Shown here piece after piece: positions 16,530 to 24,898 of a stretch of DNA of 64,000 nt. The position numbers and the translations under genes were made by a program. How positions within the stretch are numbered: the stretch's first letter is position 1; every line of letters starts with the position of its first letter. Origin of the DNA: Clostridia bacterium (GTDB lineage Bacteria; Bacillota; Clostridia; CAKSNL01; HGM11501); NCBI GenBank assembly GCA_017411325.1, contig JAFQQJ010000040.1:1-64000 (forward strand), in the 5' to 3' direction. A model generated the notes under the pieces. It was not told the DNA's origin. It searched no databases and saw only the letters and a program-made list of their open reading frames with translations.

Positions 16530-17261
16530 TTATATTTCATATTCGTCTCCGTCTATAGGAACATAAAGTTCTCCCGAAACCCTGTCTTTTCCTTCAAGTA
16601 ATTCGGGGATTTTTTCGTCCTGACGGTTTATATGCACAACCATAATCTTTTTTGCCTTGCAGTCTTTAAGCTTTTCAAAAAGTGCAGATATTTCAAAATG
16701 TGCACCTTCTGTAATAAGTGCATCAAGTGCTTCCTTTGCAATATTTGGAAAATCCTTCAATGTATGATGTATATCTCCGGTTATGTAAATTCTTTTACCT
16801 TCTGCCTCAACAAGAAATCCGTAAGATTTTTTAGGCTCTGCCAGGTGATCTGTTTTAACCGCCGTAACCTTTAAGTTTCCGTCGTCAAAAATTTCACCTT
16901 CCGTAAACACACTATATCTTATTCTTTCTTTCTCAAAAGGCTCATTCATAATCTCAATATAGCTTTTAATGGCATCGAATCCTCTTTTTTCAGGAAGATT
17001 AACAGAGAAATTCATATCCTTGTGGCGAATTGTCGAAATCATTACAAAATCAAGAAGACCTGCAATATGGTCTCTGTCAAGATGTGTTACAAAAATTCCT
17101 TTTACTTTATTTACATCATAGCTGTCGTTTTTAAGCTTCGGCGAAGCAAGGCACCCCATATCGAAAAAGTAGCCGCCTTTTTCAGTATCAACAAAAATAC
17201 ATTGGCATTCTCTTCCCATTTCAGATCCGCCGTGACTTGTTCCGTAAAATTTAATTTTCAT
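16530..17261 (-). CDS. MBL-fold metallo-hydrolase (paralogue 1)
   Basis: A 243-residue metallo-beta-lactamase-fold protein starting MKIKFYGTSHG. The metal motif is THLDRDH (His60, Asp62, Asp64, His65): the second histidine of the usual HxHxDH is aspartate. Later metal ligands are likely in KTDHLAEP, ITGDIHH and MVVHINRQ. Similar folds act as phosphodiesterases or lactonases; the substrate is unknown. It is about half identical by eye to the adjacent gene 17272-18018, with the same residue numbering through the first metal motif, so the pair is a tandem duplication. The genes are 10 bp apart. Confidence 0.8.
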   Translation of the reverse strand: MKIKFYGTSHGGSEMGRECQCIFVDTEKGGYFFDMGCLASPKLKNDSYDVNKVKGIFVTHLDRDHIAGLLDFVMISTIRHKDMNFSVNLPEKRGFDAIKSYIEIMNEPFEKERIRYSVFTEGEIFDDGNLKVTAVKTDHLAEPKKSYGFLVEAEGKRIYITGDIHHTLKDFPNIAKEALDALITEGAHFEISALFEKLKDCKAKKIMVVHINRQDEKIPELLEGKDRVSGELYVPIDGDEYEI

Positions 17262-17271
17262 ACTTCACCTG

Positions 17272-18018
17272 TCAGATTATATATTCATCGCCGTCTTTCG
17301 GCAATATAAGTTCTCCCTTAAGACGGTGCTTCTCGTTTTCAAGTTCATCATATTTATTTTGCGGAAAAACATGAATAACCGCAATTTTTTCCGCCTCGCA
17401 GCATGAAAGCTCATTCATAAGAGCGCCTGATGAAAAATGTGCTCCTTCAGAAACAAGCATATCAAGCTTTTCCCTTGCAATACCGGGAAAGTCAGAAAGT
17501 CTATCTGCAGTCGTATACTGCAAATCACCCGTTATGTAAACCCTTTTCCCCTCCGCCTCAATTAAAAAGCCGTAGGATTTTCCCGGGTCGTGCAGATGAT
17601 TTGTCCTCACTGCCGTAACCTTAATATTTTCGTCCTTATATATTTCACCTTCTGTGAATACTTCATGGCGAATTCTGTCTTCGGGGAAGCTGCAGCCCGC
17701 CATCATCGTATCAACATAACTTTTAATAAAGGTAAATCCTCTCTCCTCGGGGAAGAACAGCTTATATTTCATTTCCTTAAAGTACCAGACGGCAAGCTCA
17801 ACAAAACGCATAATTCCAAGGAAATGGTCGCTGTCAAGATGGGTAAAGAAGACTGCTTTTACCTTATTTACGTCGTATTCGTCGTTTCTTAAGCACTCAA
17901 TGCCGGACTTTCCCATATCGAAAAAGTATCCGCTTCCGCCTGCTTCTAAAAATATGCACTGACCTGCTCTGTCCTTTTCCACCACTCCGTGGCTTGTTCC
18001 GTAAAATTTAATTTTCAT
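17272..18018 (-). CDS. MBL-fold metallo-hydrolase (paralogue 2)
   Basis: A 248-residue paralogue of the neighbouring gene, with the same start (MKIKFYGTSHG) and metal motif THLDSDH (His60, Asp62, Asp64, His65). ITGDLQY and IAVIHVFPQNK stand in place of the later motifs. The middle differs by a short insertion around FPGIAREK. The start follows GGAGG by eight bases. It lies 3 bp downstream of murI, in the hflX-to-htpG run. No substrate can be assigned. Confidence 0.8.
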   Translation of the reverse strand: MKIKFYGTSHGVVEKDRAGQCIFLEAGGSGYFFDMGKSGIECLRNDEYDVNKVKAVFFTHLDSDHFLGIMRFVELAVWYFKEMKYKLFFPEERGFTFIKSYVDTMMAGCSFPEDRIRHEVFTEGEIYKDENIKVTAVRTNHLHDPGKSYGFLIEAEGKRVYITGDLQYTTADRLSDFPGIAREKLDMLVSEGAHFSSGALMNELSCCEAEKIAVIHVFPQNKYDELENEKHRLKGELILPKDGDEYII

Positions 18019-18021
18019 CGT

Positions 18022-18792
18022 CTACGCCTCCTGAGAGAAAAATTTCTTATAGAGTAAAATTTCTTCAATGCTTTCCTTACTGCTTAAAAAGTTGATGTTT
18101 CCCTTTTCCTTTCCATGCTTAAGCAAATCCTTTTCCGAAAGACGCCTCATTGTCTCTCTTGCCGTTCCTTCGCCTCCGTCAAAAAGCGGAATGTCACCTA
18201 AAACTTTCTTAAGCGTTTTCTTTATAAAAGGATAATGAGTGCATCCAAGCACAACAGAGTCAATTTTTTCATCCTTGTATGGGTAAAAAAGTTCCTTTAT
18301 ATAGCTTTCTGTTTCTTCTCCTCCAATTATGCCCCGCTCTATCATTCCTGCCAGCTTTTCACATGGTACAGGAATTATTTTTGCCTGACTATTGAAAGAT
18401 TCCATAAGCTTCTTAAACTTTTCTTCCTTTAAGGTTATGGGCGTTGCCATAACCGCCACGGTGGAGTTTTCCTTGAAAAGCACCGCAGGCTTTAAGGCGG
18501 GCTCAACCCCAATTATGGGAAAATCGGGATATCTTTCCCGCAGGAAAGAAGCCGCCACACTTGTTGCCGTGTTGCAGGCAATAACCAGTGCCTTTGCTTC
18601 CATACCCATAAGCATTTCGGCGTTTTTTACAGAAAGAGCCAAAACCTCTTTTACACTTTTACTTCCGTAGGGTGCATTGAGACTGTCGCCAAAATATATA
18701 TAATTTTCATCGGGCATCAGGGCATAAAGCTCACGGAGCACACTTATGCCGCCGACACCGGAGTCAAAAACCGCAATCGGTTTATCTTTCAT
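18022..18792 (-). CDS. murI: Glutamate racemase
   Basis: A 256-residue cofactor-independent racemase making D-glutamate for peptidoglycan. The two catalytic cysteines are in the motifs VIACNTATS and VVLGCTHYPF. The N-terminus IAVFDSGVGGISVLREL and the FGDSLNAPYGSKS loop are diagnostic. ATG 18792 follows AAAGGAAG; a TTG one codon earlier is less likely. It is flanked by rex and the MBL pair, all in one direction. Confidence 0.95.
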   Translation of the reverse strand: MKDKPIAVFDSGVGGISVLRELYALMPDENYIYFGDSLNAPYGSKSVKEVLALSVKNAEMLMGMEAKALVIACNTATSVAASFLRERYPDFPIIGVEPALKPAVLFKENSTVAVMATPITLKEEKFKKLMESFNSQAKIIPVPCEKLAGMIERGIIGGEETESYIKELFYPYKDEKIDSVVLGCTHYPFIKKTLKKVLGDIPLFDGGEGTARETMRRLSEKDLLKHGKEKGNINFLSSKESIEEILLYKKFFSQEA

Positions 18793-18807
18793 CAAATACG
18801 CTTCCTT

Positions 18808-19437
18808 TTACTCTTCTTCCTCTTCCTCAGAAATTCTGTAGGCAAGAGTCATTAAGCTGTCGCTTAAATGAACGGTCTCAACAGGAACAGCACTTGTAAC
18901 CTCGATGTGAGAGAAATTCCATATTCCCTTTATGCCGAGTGCTTCAAGTTTTTTTGCAACCTCGTCGGTAGTTCCCTTCGGGATAGCAAGAGCTCCGATA
19001 TCGGGTTTTTCTTCCTCACAGAACACCTCAAGCTCATCCATTCCCTTTATCGTAAGATCTCCGACAGATTTTCCGATTAAGCTCTCGTCCTGGTCGAATA
19101 TTCCGACAAAGCGGAAGCCTCTTTTCGTAAAACCGGGATAGTTAAGTATTGCGCGGCCTAAATTTCCCGCACCGATAATAACGATTTTATAGCACTTGTC
19201 AAGGCCCAATATCTTACTAATCTCATCGCGGAGCATTTTTACGTTGTAGCCATAGCCCTGCTGACCGAAACCGCCGAAGCAGTTTAAGTCCTGACGCACC
19301 TGAGATGCCGTAAAGCCGAGTTTTTTGCTTAAAACCTGGGATGACACCCTCTCTATTCCCATTTCCTCTAAGTCCGATAAATATCTGTAGTATCTGGGGA
19401 GTCTCCTTACTACAACCAGGGGCACATTCTTATCCAT
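18808..19437 (-). CDS. rex: Redox-sensing transcriptional repressor Rex
   Basis: A 209-residue NADH-responsive repressor of fermentation and anaerobic respiration genes. The N-terminal winged helix includes LPRYYRYLSDLEEMG and QVRQDLNCFGGFGQQGYGYNV. The Rossmann domain includes VIIGAGNLGRAILNY. The length is typical (about 210). Its ATG overlaps the yigZ stop (TAATG), with GGAGG inside yigZ, so it is translationally coupled. No Rex operator was recognised in the nearby promoters. Confidence 0.95.
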   Translation of the reverse strand: MDKNVPLVVVRRLPRYYRYLSDLEEMGIERVSSQVLSKKLGFTASQVRQDLNCFGGFGQQGYGYNVKMLRDEISKILGLDKCYKIVIIGAGNLGRAILNYPGFTKRGFRFVGIFDQDESLIGKSVGDLTIKGMDELEVFCEEEKPDIGALAIPKGTTDEVAKKLEALGIKGIWNFSHIEVTSAVPVETVHLSDSLMTLAYRISEEEEEE

Positions 19438-20075
19438 TAAAATTCCTCCTTAATTTCTGTGGCAACAAACTTTTCGTCAAACTTTGAAAATTCCGCCTGA
19501 CCGCCCGTTGCCTCAGTAAGATTTTTCTCAAATTTTCCCACCTTCTCCAGTAAAACGGAAACGGAAAAATAAACATCAGAATCATACACCATATCATAGG
19601 GTGAAAGCTCCATCTTCCGCATTTCATATTCCACCTTGCCCCAGAGTGTATAGGAAACCTTAACTCTGTAAATGGCAGAATAGGACATACAAACGGGCTT
19701 TGCCGCTTCAATTGCAATAGATGCCGCGTGACCGTATGCCCTGACTAAACCGCCGCCACCAAGAAGTATTCCTCCGAAATATCGGGTTACAACCAGTGCT
19801 ATGTCCGTAAGTTCCTGCTTTCTTATGGTATCAAGCACGGGGATTCCCGCAGTACCCTGAGGCTCTCCGTCATCGGAAAAGCGCTGAATGTTATTGTCCC
19901 TCACCACATAGGCATACACATTGTGTCTTGCGTCGGCGTGCTTTTTCTTTATTTTATTCACAAAGGCAAGGGCCTCTTCCTCCGTTTTAACGGGGCAGGC
20001 ATAGCCTATAAACCTTGACTTTTTTTCGGTAAATTCAGCTACGCTTTCTTTTTCCACCGTTTTATACCCGTTCAT
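19437..20075 (-). CDS. YigZ/IMPACT family protein (UPF0029)
   Basis: A 212-residue protein with the family core KKSRFIGYACPV near residue 20, HNVYAYVV, the FSDDGEPQGTAGIPVLD motif and VVTRYFGGILLGGGGLVRAYG. A small C-terminal ferredoxin-like domain follows. Members of this family relate to eukaryotic IMPACT and may touch translation; the bacterial role is unresolved. It overlaps hflX by 14 bp and rex by 1 bp, an operon. Confidence 0.9.
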   Translation of the reverse strand: MNGYKTVEKESVAEFTEKKSRFIGYACPVKTEEEALAFVNKIKKKHADARHNVYAYVVRDNNIQRFSDDGEPQGTAGIPVLDTIRKQELTDIALVVTRYFGGILLGGGGLVRAYGHAASIAIEAAKPVCMSYSAIYRVKVSYTLWGKVEYEMRKMELSPYDMVYDSDVYFSVSVLLEKVGKFEKNLTEATGGQAEFSKFDEKFVATEIKEEF

Positions 20076-21324
20076 ACTTTTTGTACCTTTCTTTTGTTAC
20101 GGCATCAAGCATTGCCTCAATAAGAGTGCCCTCCTCCGTATATTCGGTGCTTATGATAAGCTCGTTTTCGTGTATTTCCGAAACCACCGCTCCGTCGGTA
20201 TAGGGAATTAAAAGCACCGCTTTTTTCTTTTTTCCCGGAAGTGCTTCTTCGATAGCCTCAATAAGCTTATCTAAATTTTCTCCGTTTTTAGCGGAAATCT
20301 CCACCTGATAGGTAAAGCCGTAGTCTCCGAGAAGCTCTTCTTCCCTTACGTCTATTTTATTGAATACGCCTATTACCGGCTTTTCGTCACAGCCAAGCTC
20401 CGACAAAAGTTTTCTTACCACCTTTATGTGGTTTTCCATTTCGGGGCTTGATGAATCAATAACGTGGATTATAATATCCGCCGAGCTCGCTTCCTCTAAG
20501 GTTGACTTAAAAGCCTCGATAAACTGATGGGGAAGCCTTCTTATAAAGCCGACGGTGTCAATCAATCTTACAGACCTTGAATCGGAAAGCTCAAGGGCTC
20601 TTCCCGTTAAATCCAATGTTTCAAAAAGACGGTTTCTTGCTGTTACCTCAGCACCCGTCATAATATTTAAGAGGGTGGATTTTCCTGCATTGGTATAGCC
20701 CACGATTGCGGCAGTTTTAACACCGTCCTTTTTTCTTCTCTGCCTTGAAAAATCGCGGCGCTTTTCAATTTCGGCAAGCTCATCAGAAAGTGCCGAAACC
20801 CTTCTCATAATGTGTCTTCTGTCAGACTCCAGCTTGGTTTCACCGGGGCCTCTCGTTCCGATACCGCCGCCCTGACGTGAAAGAGCCTTTCCCATCCCGG
20901 ACAGCCTCGGAAGCATATATTTAAGCTGTGCAAGGGCAACCTGAATTTTACCCTCGGCACTTTTTGCCCTTTGCGCAAATATATCAAGAATAAGGGTGTT
21001 TCTGTCGATTACCGAAACGCCTGTTGCGTCCGCAATATTTCTTATCTGGCTTCCGGTCAGCTCGTCGTCCACCACAATCATATCGGCTTCCAGTGTATCT
21101 GCGGCATTTTTAAGTTCCTCAAGCTTGCCCTCTCCGAAATATGTGCCTGTTTCCACAACCTGGCGGTTTTGCACCATTTCCCCGACCACAATTCCGCCTG
21201 CGGTTTCAACTAACTCCGAAAGCTCGCGCATGGATTCCTCCGTGGTGTCGTTAAGCCCGTCAAGGGCACCTGTATGCACCCCGGCAATTATGATTCTGTC
21301 CTGCTCTTTCAATGTTTCTTCCAT
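20062..21324 (-). CDS. hflX: GTPase HflX
   Basis: About 420 residues, a ribosome-associated GTPase that splits or rescues stalled ribosomes under stress. An N-terminal nucleotide-binding-like domain contains IADATGVSVIDRNTLILDIFAQRAKS. A coiled helical linker with GGIGTRGPGETKLESDRR follows. The G domain has G1 GYTNAGKST, G3 DTVGFIRRLPH and G4 NKID. ATG 21324 sits eight bases after AAGGAGG; ATG 21330 is too close. A consensus promoter is immediately upstream, so hflX heads the run hflX-yigZ-rex-murI-MBL-MBL-htpG. Confidence 0.95.
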   Translation of the reverse strand: MEETLKEQDRIIIAGVHTGALDGLNDTTEESMRELSELVETAGGIVVGEMVQNRQVVETGTYFGEGKLEELKNAADTLEADMIVVDDELTGSQIRNIADATGVSVIDRNTLILDIFAQRAKSAEGKIQVALAQLKYMLPRLSGMGKALSRQGGGIGTRGPGETKLESDRRHIMRRVSALSDELAEIEKRRDFSRQRRKKDGVKTAAIVGYTNAGKSTLLNIMTGAEVTARNRLFETLDLTGRALELSDSRSVRLIDTVGFIRRLPHQFIEAFKSTLEEASSADIIIHVIDSSSPEMENHIKVVRKLLSELGCDEKPVIGVFNKIDVREEELLGDYGFTYQVEISAKNGENLDKLIEAIEEALPGKKKKAVLLIPYTDGAVVSEIHENELIISTEYTEEGTLIEAMLDAVTKERYKKYERV

Positions 21325-21355
21325 GCTCATCGCCTCCTTTAATAAATTACATTTC

Positions 21356-21384
21356 AGTATATCATATTTTTTCCGCTATGTCAA
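21356..21384 (-). promoter_or_regulatory. Promoter of the hflX operon
   Basis: Minus-strand TTGACA (21384-21379), 17-bp spacer, TATACT (21361-21356), in the gap between ydcF and hflX. Confidence 0.75.
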
Positions 21385-21390
21385 AATAAT

Positions 21391-22131
21391 TCATCCTATA
21401 ACCCACAATTTTAAAAGTGCAAGGCTTTCCCTTAAATAGCAGGATATTAAATTATACCACTGTAAGGGTGCTCCCATATGGGTAACCCTTAAAAATCCCG
21501 CATTTTTCGCCATAGTAACACTGCGCAGTATATGAAAGCGGTTTGTTATTACCAAAACACTGTAATCTTCCTCAAATAATCTGTCTGCAATCTCCTTTGA
21601 AAATGCCATATTTTCCTCGGTGGAGGTTGCCATTTCCTCTTTTATAATTTTATCTTTTGCAACGCCCTTTGATATAAGATATTTCTCCATGGCGTAAGCT
21701 TCCGTCACATCCTCCTGAAGTCCCTTTCCTCCGGTTACAATTATCAGAGCATCGGGATTTTTTTTGTGATATTCTATCGCCTTGTCAAGTCGGTACTGTA
21801 AAGGAAGCGTAACCTGCTCTCCCCTTACCGCCGCCCCTAAAACAATAACGGCATCCTCTTTGTATGTAGCGTTATCCGATGAGCCGTAGGCGGCAATAAA
21901 CGAAACAAGCAAAAGCCCGGCACAAAGAAGTGTCAAAAAGGCGTACTTGACATATTTAAGCACTCCTTTTTCCGTAAGTTCTTTTATTCTTTCCTCAAAT
22001 ATTCCCCAAAGCATAAAAAATGCCCCAAGTATAAATGTAAGGAGATTTCCCAAAGTGAAATTTGCAAAAATCAGCAAAAATATTCCGATTGTCAAAATTC
22101 CTGAGCCAAGTATTAAAAGTATCGCTTTCAT
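21391..22131 (-). CDS. YdcF family membrane protein (DUF218)
   Basis: A 246-residue protein with three hydrophobic segments in the first ~95 residues. A DUF218 domain (ElyC/SanA/YdcF group) follows with DAVIVLGAAVRGEQVTLPL, IIVTGGKGLQEDVTEAYAM and STEENMAFSKEI. Relatives have been linked to envelope and undecaprenyl lipid metabolism; the enzymatic activity is unknown. ATG 22131 follows GGAG by five bases; the longer frame to 22191 overlaps the upstream gene and is rejected. It lies 13 bp after the M20 peptidase gene. Confidence 0.8.
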   Translation of the reverse strand: MKAILLILGSGILTIGIFLLIFANFTLGNLLTFILGAFFMLWGIFEERIKELTEKGVLKYVKYAFLTLLCAGLLLVSFIAAYGSSDNATYKEDAVIVLGAAVRGEQVTLPLQYRLDKAIEYHKKNPDALIIVTGGKGLQEDVTEAYAMEKYLISKGVAKDKIIKEEMATSTEENMAFSKEIADRLFEEDYSVLVITNRFHILRSVTMAKNAGFLRVTHMGAPLQWYNLISCYLRESLALLKLWVIG

Positions 22132-22144
22132 TGTTTCTCCTTTG

Positions 22145-23293
22145 TCAGATGCAGTATATAAGCGCAGCAATTCTCTTTGCCGAGGCGGCAAGCGATGCCA
22201 AGGTTATATACTCGTTTACGGAATGAATGTTTCCGCCCTCTGTGCCCAAATTGTCCACGCAGGGGATGCCGCACTCCGTCACATACGCCGCGTCGGAGCC
22301 GCTTAAGCAGGCGCGGGGACTAAGGTGCGGAAGGGCGTTTTCTTTATATATTTCATTCATTTTTTCAAGTAATTTTATATTTTTCTCGCTCATTACCATT
22401 GCAGGGCGAAAGCTCACTTCGCAAAGCGTACAAGTGCAGCCTTCAACGGTTATATTGTCTGAAACCTCTTTGCATTTTTTCTTTGCATCGATAAGCTCCT
22501 CATCCGTAGAAAAGCGGATATCCGCATAGAACGAGCATTTATCGGCAACAGTATTTGCCTTTGTTCCTCCGCTTATTACACCGCAGTTACAGGTAAGACC
22601 GTCGGGGTTCTTCATTTTTTCAAGCTCAATTATTTTATACGCCGCCTCTGCCACGGCATTGGCTGCCTCGGCACAGCGGGATGAGTGAAGTGCCTTTCCG
22701 TGAACGGTGAAAAGATAGCGGATAATTCCCTTTCGCCTGATTACCGCCGTGTTTCCCTTTATTCCCTCAAGGTTAAGAAAAGCAATTGAGCCTTTAGCCT
22801 TTTCGCATATGTATTTTATTGTTTCCTTGTTGCTTGTGGCACTGCTGTTTTCCTCGTCTGACTGTAACAAAAGATGAACGGGGCGATTTCTAAAGCCGCA
22901 CTTATCAAGAGCTTCCATTGCCATTAATGCCGCAACGATGCCACCCTTGCAGTCCATAACACCGGGGCCGTACATATTTTCTTCATCGCGCCTTACGGGA
23001 ACAAGCCCGAAGGAGCCTACAGGATGCACCGTGTCCATATGCCCGGATACACTTACGGGCGCGCCCTTTGCATCGGGATTAAGGGTGACTAAAAGGGCAT
23101 CTCCCGATATTTCCTGATTAAGCACTTCCGTCTTCCAGCCCTTTTCCTTTGCAAAATCAAGGAAGTATTTGCCGACTTTGTCAACACCCTCTTTAAAATC
23201 CGTAGGGCTTTCAATATTGCATACCTCTTCCAGTATGTCTAAATACTTTCCTTCCATTTCTTCAATTATGTTAAAAAGCTTTTCGCATTTCAT
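22145..23293 (-). CDS. M20 family metallopeptidase
   Basis: A 382-residue zinc peptidase of the ArgE/DapE/CPG2 type. Metal and catalytic residues appear in VSGHMDTVHPVG (His and Asp), MYGPGVMDCKGG (bridging Asp) and LLQSDEENSS (catalytic and metal Glu). The last histidine is in GGNIHSVNEYI. The inserted dimerisation domain spans roughly residues 180-290. It resembles carboxypeptidase G2-like and aminoacyl-peptide hydrolases. No signal peptide is seen, so it is probably cytoplasmic. Substrate not assignable. Confidence 0.85.
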   Translation of the reverse strand: MKCEKLFNIIEEMEGKYLDILEEVCNIESPTDFKEGVDKVGKYFLDFAKEKGWKTEVLNQEISGDALLVTLNPDAKGAPVSVSGHMDTVHPVGSFGLVPVRRDEENMYGPGVMDCKGGIVAALMAMEALDKCGFRNRPVHLLLQSDEENSSATSNKETIKYICEKAKGSIAFLNLEGIKGNTAVIRRKGIIRYLFTVHGKALHSSRCAEAANAVAEAAYKIIELEKMKNPDGLTCNCGVISGGTKANTVADKCSFYADIRFSTDEELIDAKKKCKEVSDNITVEGCTCTLCEVSFRPAMVMSEKNIKLLEKMNEIYKENALPHLSPRACLSGSDAAYVTECGIPCVDNLGTEGGNIHSVNEYITLASLAASAKRIAALIYCI

Positions 23294-23356
23294 ACTCTCG
23301 CCCCTACGTTTTAATTTTTAATCACTATCTTACACTATTACTTTAACGACTAAAAT

Positions 23357-24067
23357 TTATTTACCTAACATATCCAACAGCATTTTTACCATATATTTGT
23401 ACCTATCTATTGCATAGATAGAAATAGTCGGTTTTAACAGAGGCACGATGAGTCGATCATTGCTAACCACAATATTCATTATCCCCTCTGCTCTGGTCAA
23501 CAAGATTTCTGCATCCCCGGATATATAATTAAAAAGAGTCTCATTAACACATTCTGTATATATCAGATTAAGCCTCATCTGTTTCCGAGCTTTATTAATT
23601 GCTACCCAATGGTTAATATTGTATAATTTATTTGCCTTTCTGTTGATTTTCTTTTTTTCTTCATCGTATTCCTTTTTATTAAAAGCCTCTGCACTATATA
23701 AAAGCACTCGGACATTGTACTTTTTCTCCAACTTAAAAAATGCACTTTTCCCGGAATAGTCAAACCATTGATTGTTTTCACAATTTTTCGCCAAGGCATT
23801 GTGTATATCCTCGTAATTAATTTCAGACTCCATTTTTATTTCAAATGGTGTCATATCCAAATTTGTTTTTTGAGCAAGCTCTTTTTTGTAGAAAACGATT
23901 AAATATACTCCAAGGCAAGCAAACACAAGGAAATAGTATAAACATTCTATTCTTTTAGAAATAAGGAGTTCTCCTGCAATTCCCAGTATAACCAAAGAGG
24001 TGATCACGAGAAATAAAAACTTCACACTTATCTTTTTTATTTTATTAACATATAAATTAAAATCCAT
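23357..24067 (-). CDS. Hypothetical protein with two N-terminal membrane segments
   Basis: A 236-residue protein not matched to a known family. Two hydrophobic segments lie at about residues 15-32 and 42-58, followed by a cytoplasmic domain rich in lysine and aromatic residues. The topology (two helices then a soluble domain) is like YcxB-type proteins, but no specific motif was recognised. It opens the AT-rich block of unknown small proteins and is followed by a palindromic intergenic element. Confidence 0.6.
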   Translation of the reverse strand: MDFNLYVNKIKKISVKFLFLVITSLVILGIAGELLISKRIECLYYFLVFACLGVYLIVFYKKELAQKTNLDMTPFEIKMESEINYEDIHNALAKNCENNQWFDYSGKSAFFKLEKKYNVRVLLYSAEAFNKKEYDEEKKKINRKANKLYNINHWVAINKARKQMRLNLIYTECVNETLFNYISGDAEILLTRAEGIMNIVVSNDRLIVPLLKPTISIYAIDRYKYMVKMLLDMLGK

Positions 24068-24085
24068 ACCATACTCCTTTCAAAG

Positions 24086-24156
24086 GCTCCCTTGTGTAAA
24101 GGGAGCTGTCTTCAGGAGAATTTGAATTTATCTTCAAATTCTCCGATAACTGAGGG
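24086..24156 (+). repeat. Intergenic palindromic repeat, type A (forward copy)
   Basis: GCTCCCTT / AAGGGAGC (24086-24106) is followed by a perfect 12-bp hairpin (24115-24126 with 24133-24144) and the end ACTGAGGGATTG. It is an inverted match of the element at 24523-24570. Such clustered hairpin elements are common between genes of gut Clostridia. Confidence 0.65.
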
Positions 24157-24166
24157 ATTGTTTATA

Positions 24167-24520
24167 TCAATATATCCAATGCCACAAATACGGATAAATT
24201 ACATTATCGGCGCCGCCACTTTTTGACCAAATTGCATTCCAGGAAACCTCTTTCCATATGCCATCCTCATAGGCAAATGTCAGAACATTTCCTCCCTTTT
24301 TCCCCTCAGAAACATAGTAAACTTTAGCAACTCCACAAGTTTCATATTCCAAAACTTTGAAAAATTCCATATCTCCAAGCATTGTGTTCTGTTTATACTC
24401 ATTTTTAAACTCATCATAATGCATATGTGTAAGGACTTCACATTTGACAAGAGAAATTGTATATATAAGTATTAAGCATAGAACAAATCCAATTATTAAG
24501 TATTTAATCTTTGTTTTCAT
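24167..24520 (-). CDS. Hypothetical small exported or membrane-anchored protein
   Basis: A 117-residue protein with one N-terminal hydrophobic segment (residues 7-25), a signal anchor or signal peptide without clear cleavage. The mature part is aromatic-rich and ends YPYLWHWIY. No family recognised. The start is supported by GGAGGG seven bases upstream; this Shine-Dalgarno is the end of the type A repeat lying directly upstream (24523-24570). It belongs to a series of short genes with related leaders. Confidence 0.6.
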   Translation of the reverse strand: MKTKIKYLIIGFVLCLILIYTISLVKCEVLTHMHYDEFKNEYKQNTMLGDMEFFKVLEYETCGVAKVYYVSEGKKGGNVLTFAYEDGIWKEVSWNAIWSKSGGADNVIYPYLWHWIY

Positions 24521-24522
24521 TT

Positions 24523-24570
24523 ACAATCCCTCCGGCTCTTCGAGCCACCTCCCTTTACACAAGGGAGGCT
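24523..24570 (-). repeat. Intergenic palindromic repeat, type A (reverse copy)
   Basis: On the minus strand it reads CCTCCCTTGTGTAAAGGGAG, GGCTC-GAA-GAGCC and then GGAGGGATTG, the same layout as 24086-24156. Its last bases serve as the ribosome binding site of the gene starting at 24520. Confidence 0.65.
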
Positions 24571-24578
24571 TTTTTTGC

Positions 24579-24632
24579 TTTCGTCAAATTCCGACATATT
24601 TATATTGCAATACATAAGGTTTGATGCTAGCC
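24579..24632 (-). repeat. Leader repeat, copy 1
   Basis: It shares the core TTCGCCAAATTTCGACAT (here TTCGTCAAATTCCGACAT) and the distal block CATAAGGTTT with 24806-24861 and 25271-25319. It is the most diverged of the three long copies. Confidence 0.55.
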
Positions 24633-24640
24633 TTTCAAAT

Positions 24641-24720
24641 CCTTCGCCTTGAGGAGAGGCTCCGCCTATCAGCGATTTTCGGTTTTGCATAGAAAATCGC
24701 CCAAAGGCGGTGGTGAGGTG
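24641..24720 (+). repeat. Intergenic palindromic repeat, type B (forward copy)
   Basis: It begins CCTTCGCCTTGAGGAGAGG, contains a hairpin GCGATTTTC / GAAAATCGC (24671-24700) and ends GGTGGTGAGGTG. It is related by inversion to 24750-24798. The small open frame crossing it (24517-24735) is not a gene. Confidence 0.6.
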
Positions 24721-24749
24721 TAGACTCTTAAGCAATCGTTATTCTTTTC

Positions 24750-24798
24750 CACCTCATCCGTCAGCTATCGCTGACACCTTCCCCTCAAGGGGAAGGCT
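24750..24798 (-). repeat. Intergenic palindromic repeat, type B (reverse copy)
   Basis: Plus-strand CCACCTCATCCGTCAGC, a hairpin GTCAGC-TATC-GCTGAC and CTTCCCCTCAAGGGGAAGG: an inverted relative of 24641-24720. Confidence 0.65.
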
Positions 24799-24805
24799 CT
24801 TTTGT

Positions 24806-24861
24806 TTTCGCCAAAATTCGACATCTCTCAATTGCGAGGCATAAGGTTTAGATGCAAACCA
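24806..24861 (-). repeat. Leader repeat, copy 2
   Basis: Contains TTCGCCAAAATTCGACAT, then TTGCGAGGCATAAGGTTTAG. The block ATTGCGAGGCATAAGGTTTA is exact in copy 3 apart from its first positions. It lies about 40 bp downstream of the 24899-25252 stop codon and upstream (minus strand) of the next cassette. Confidence 0.65.
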
Positions 24862-24898
24862 TTTTTAAGAAATTTTGTATTAAGTTAAGAACAAAAAA

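Noticed and set aside
24517..24735. Minus-strand 72-residue open frame
   Set aside because: It lies across the palindromic repeats, has no ribosome binding site and reads as translated repeat sequence.
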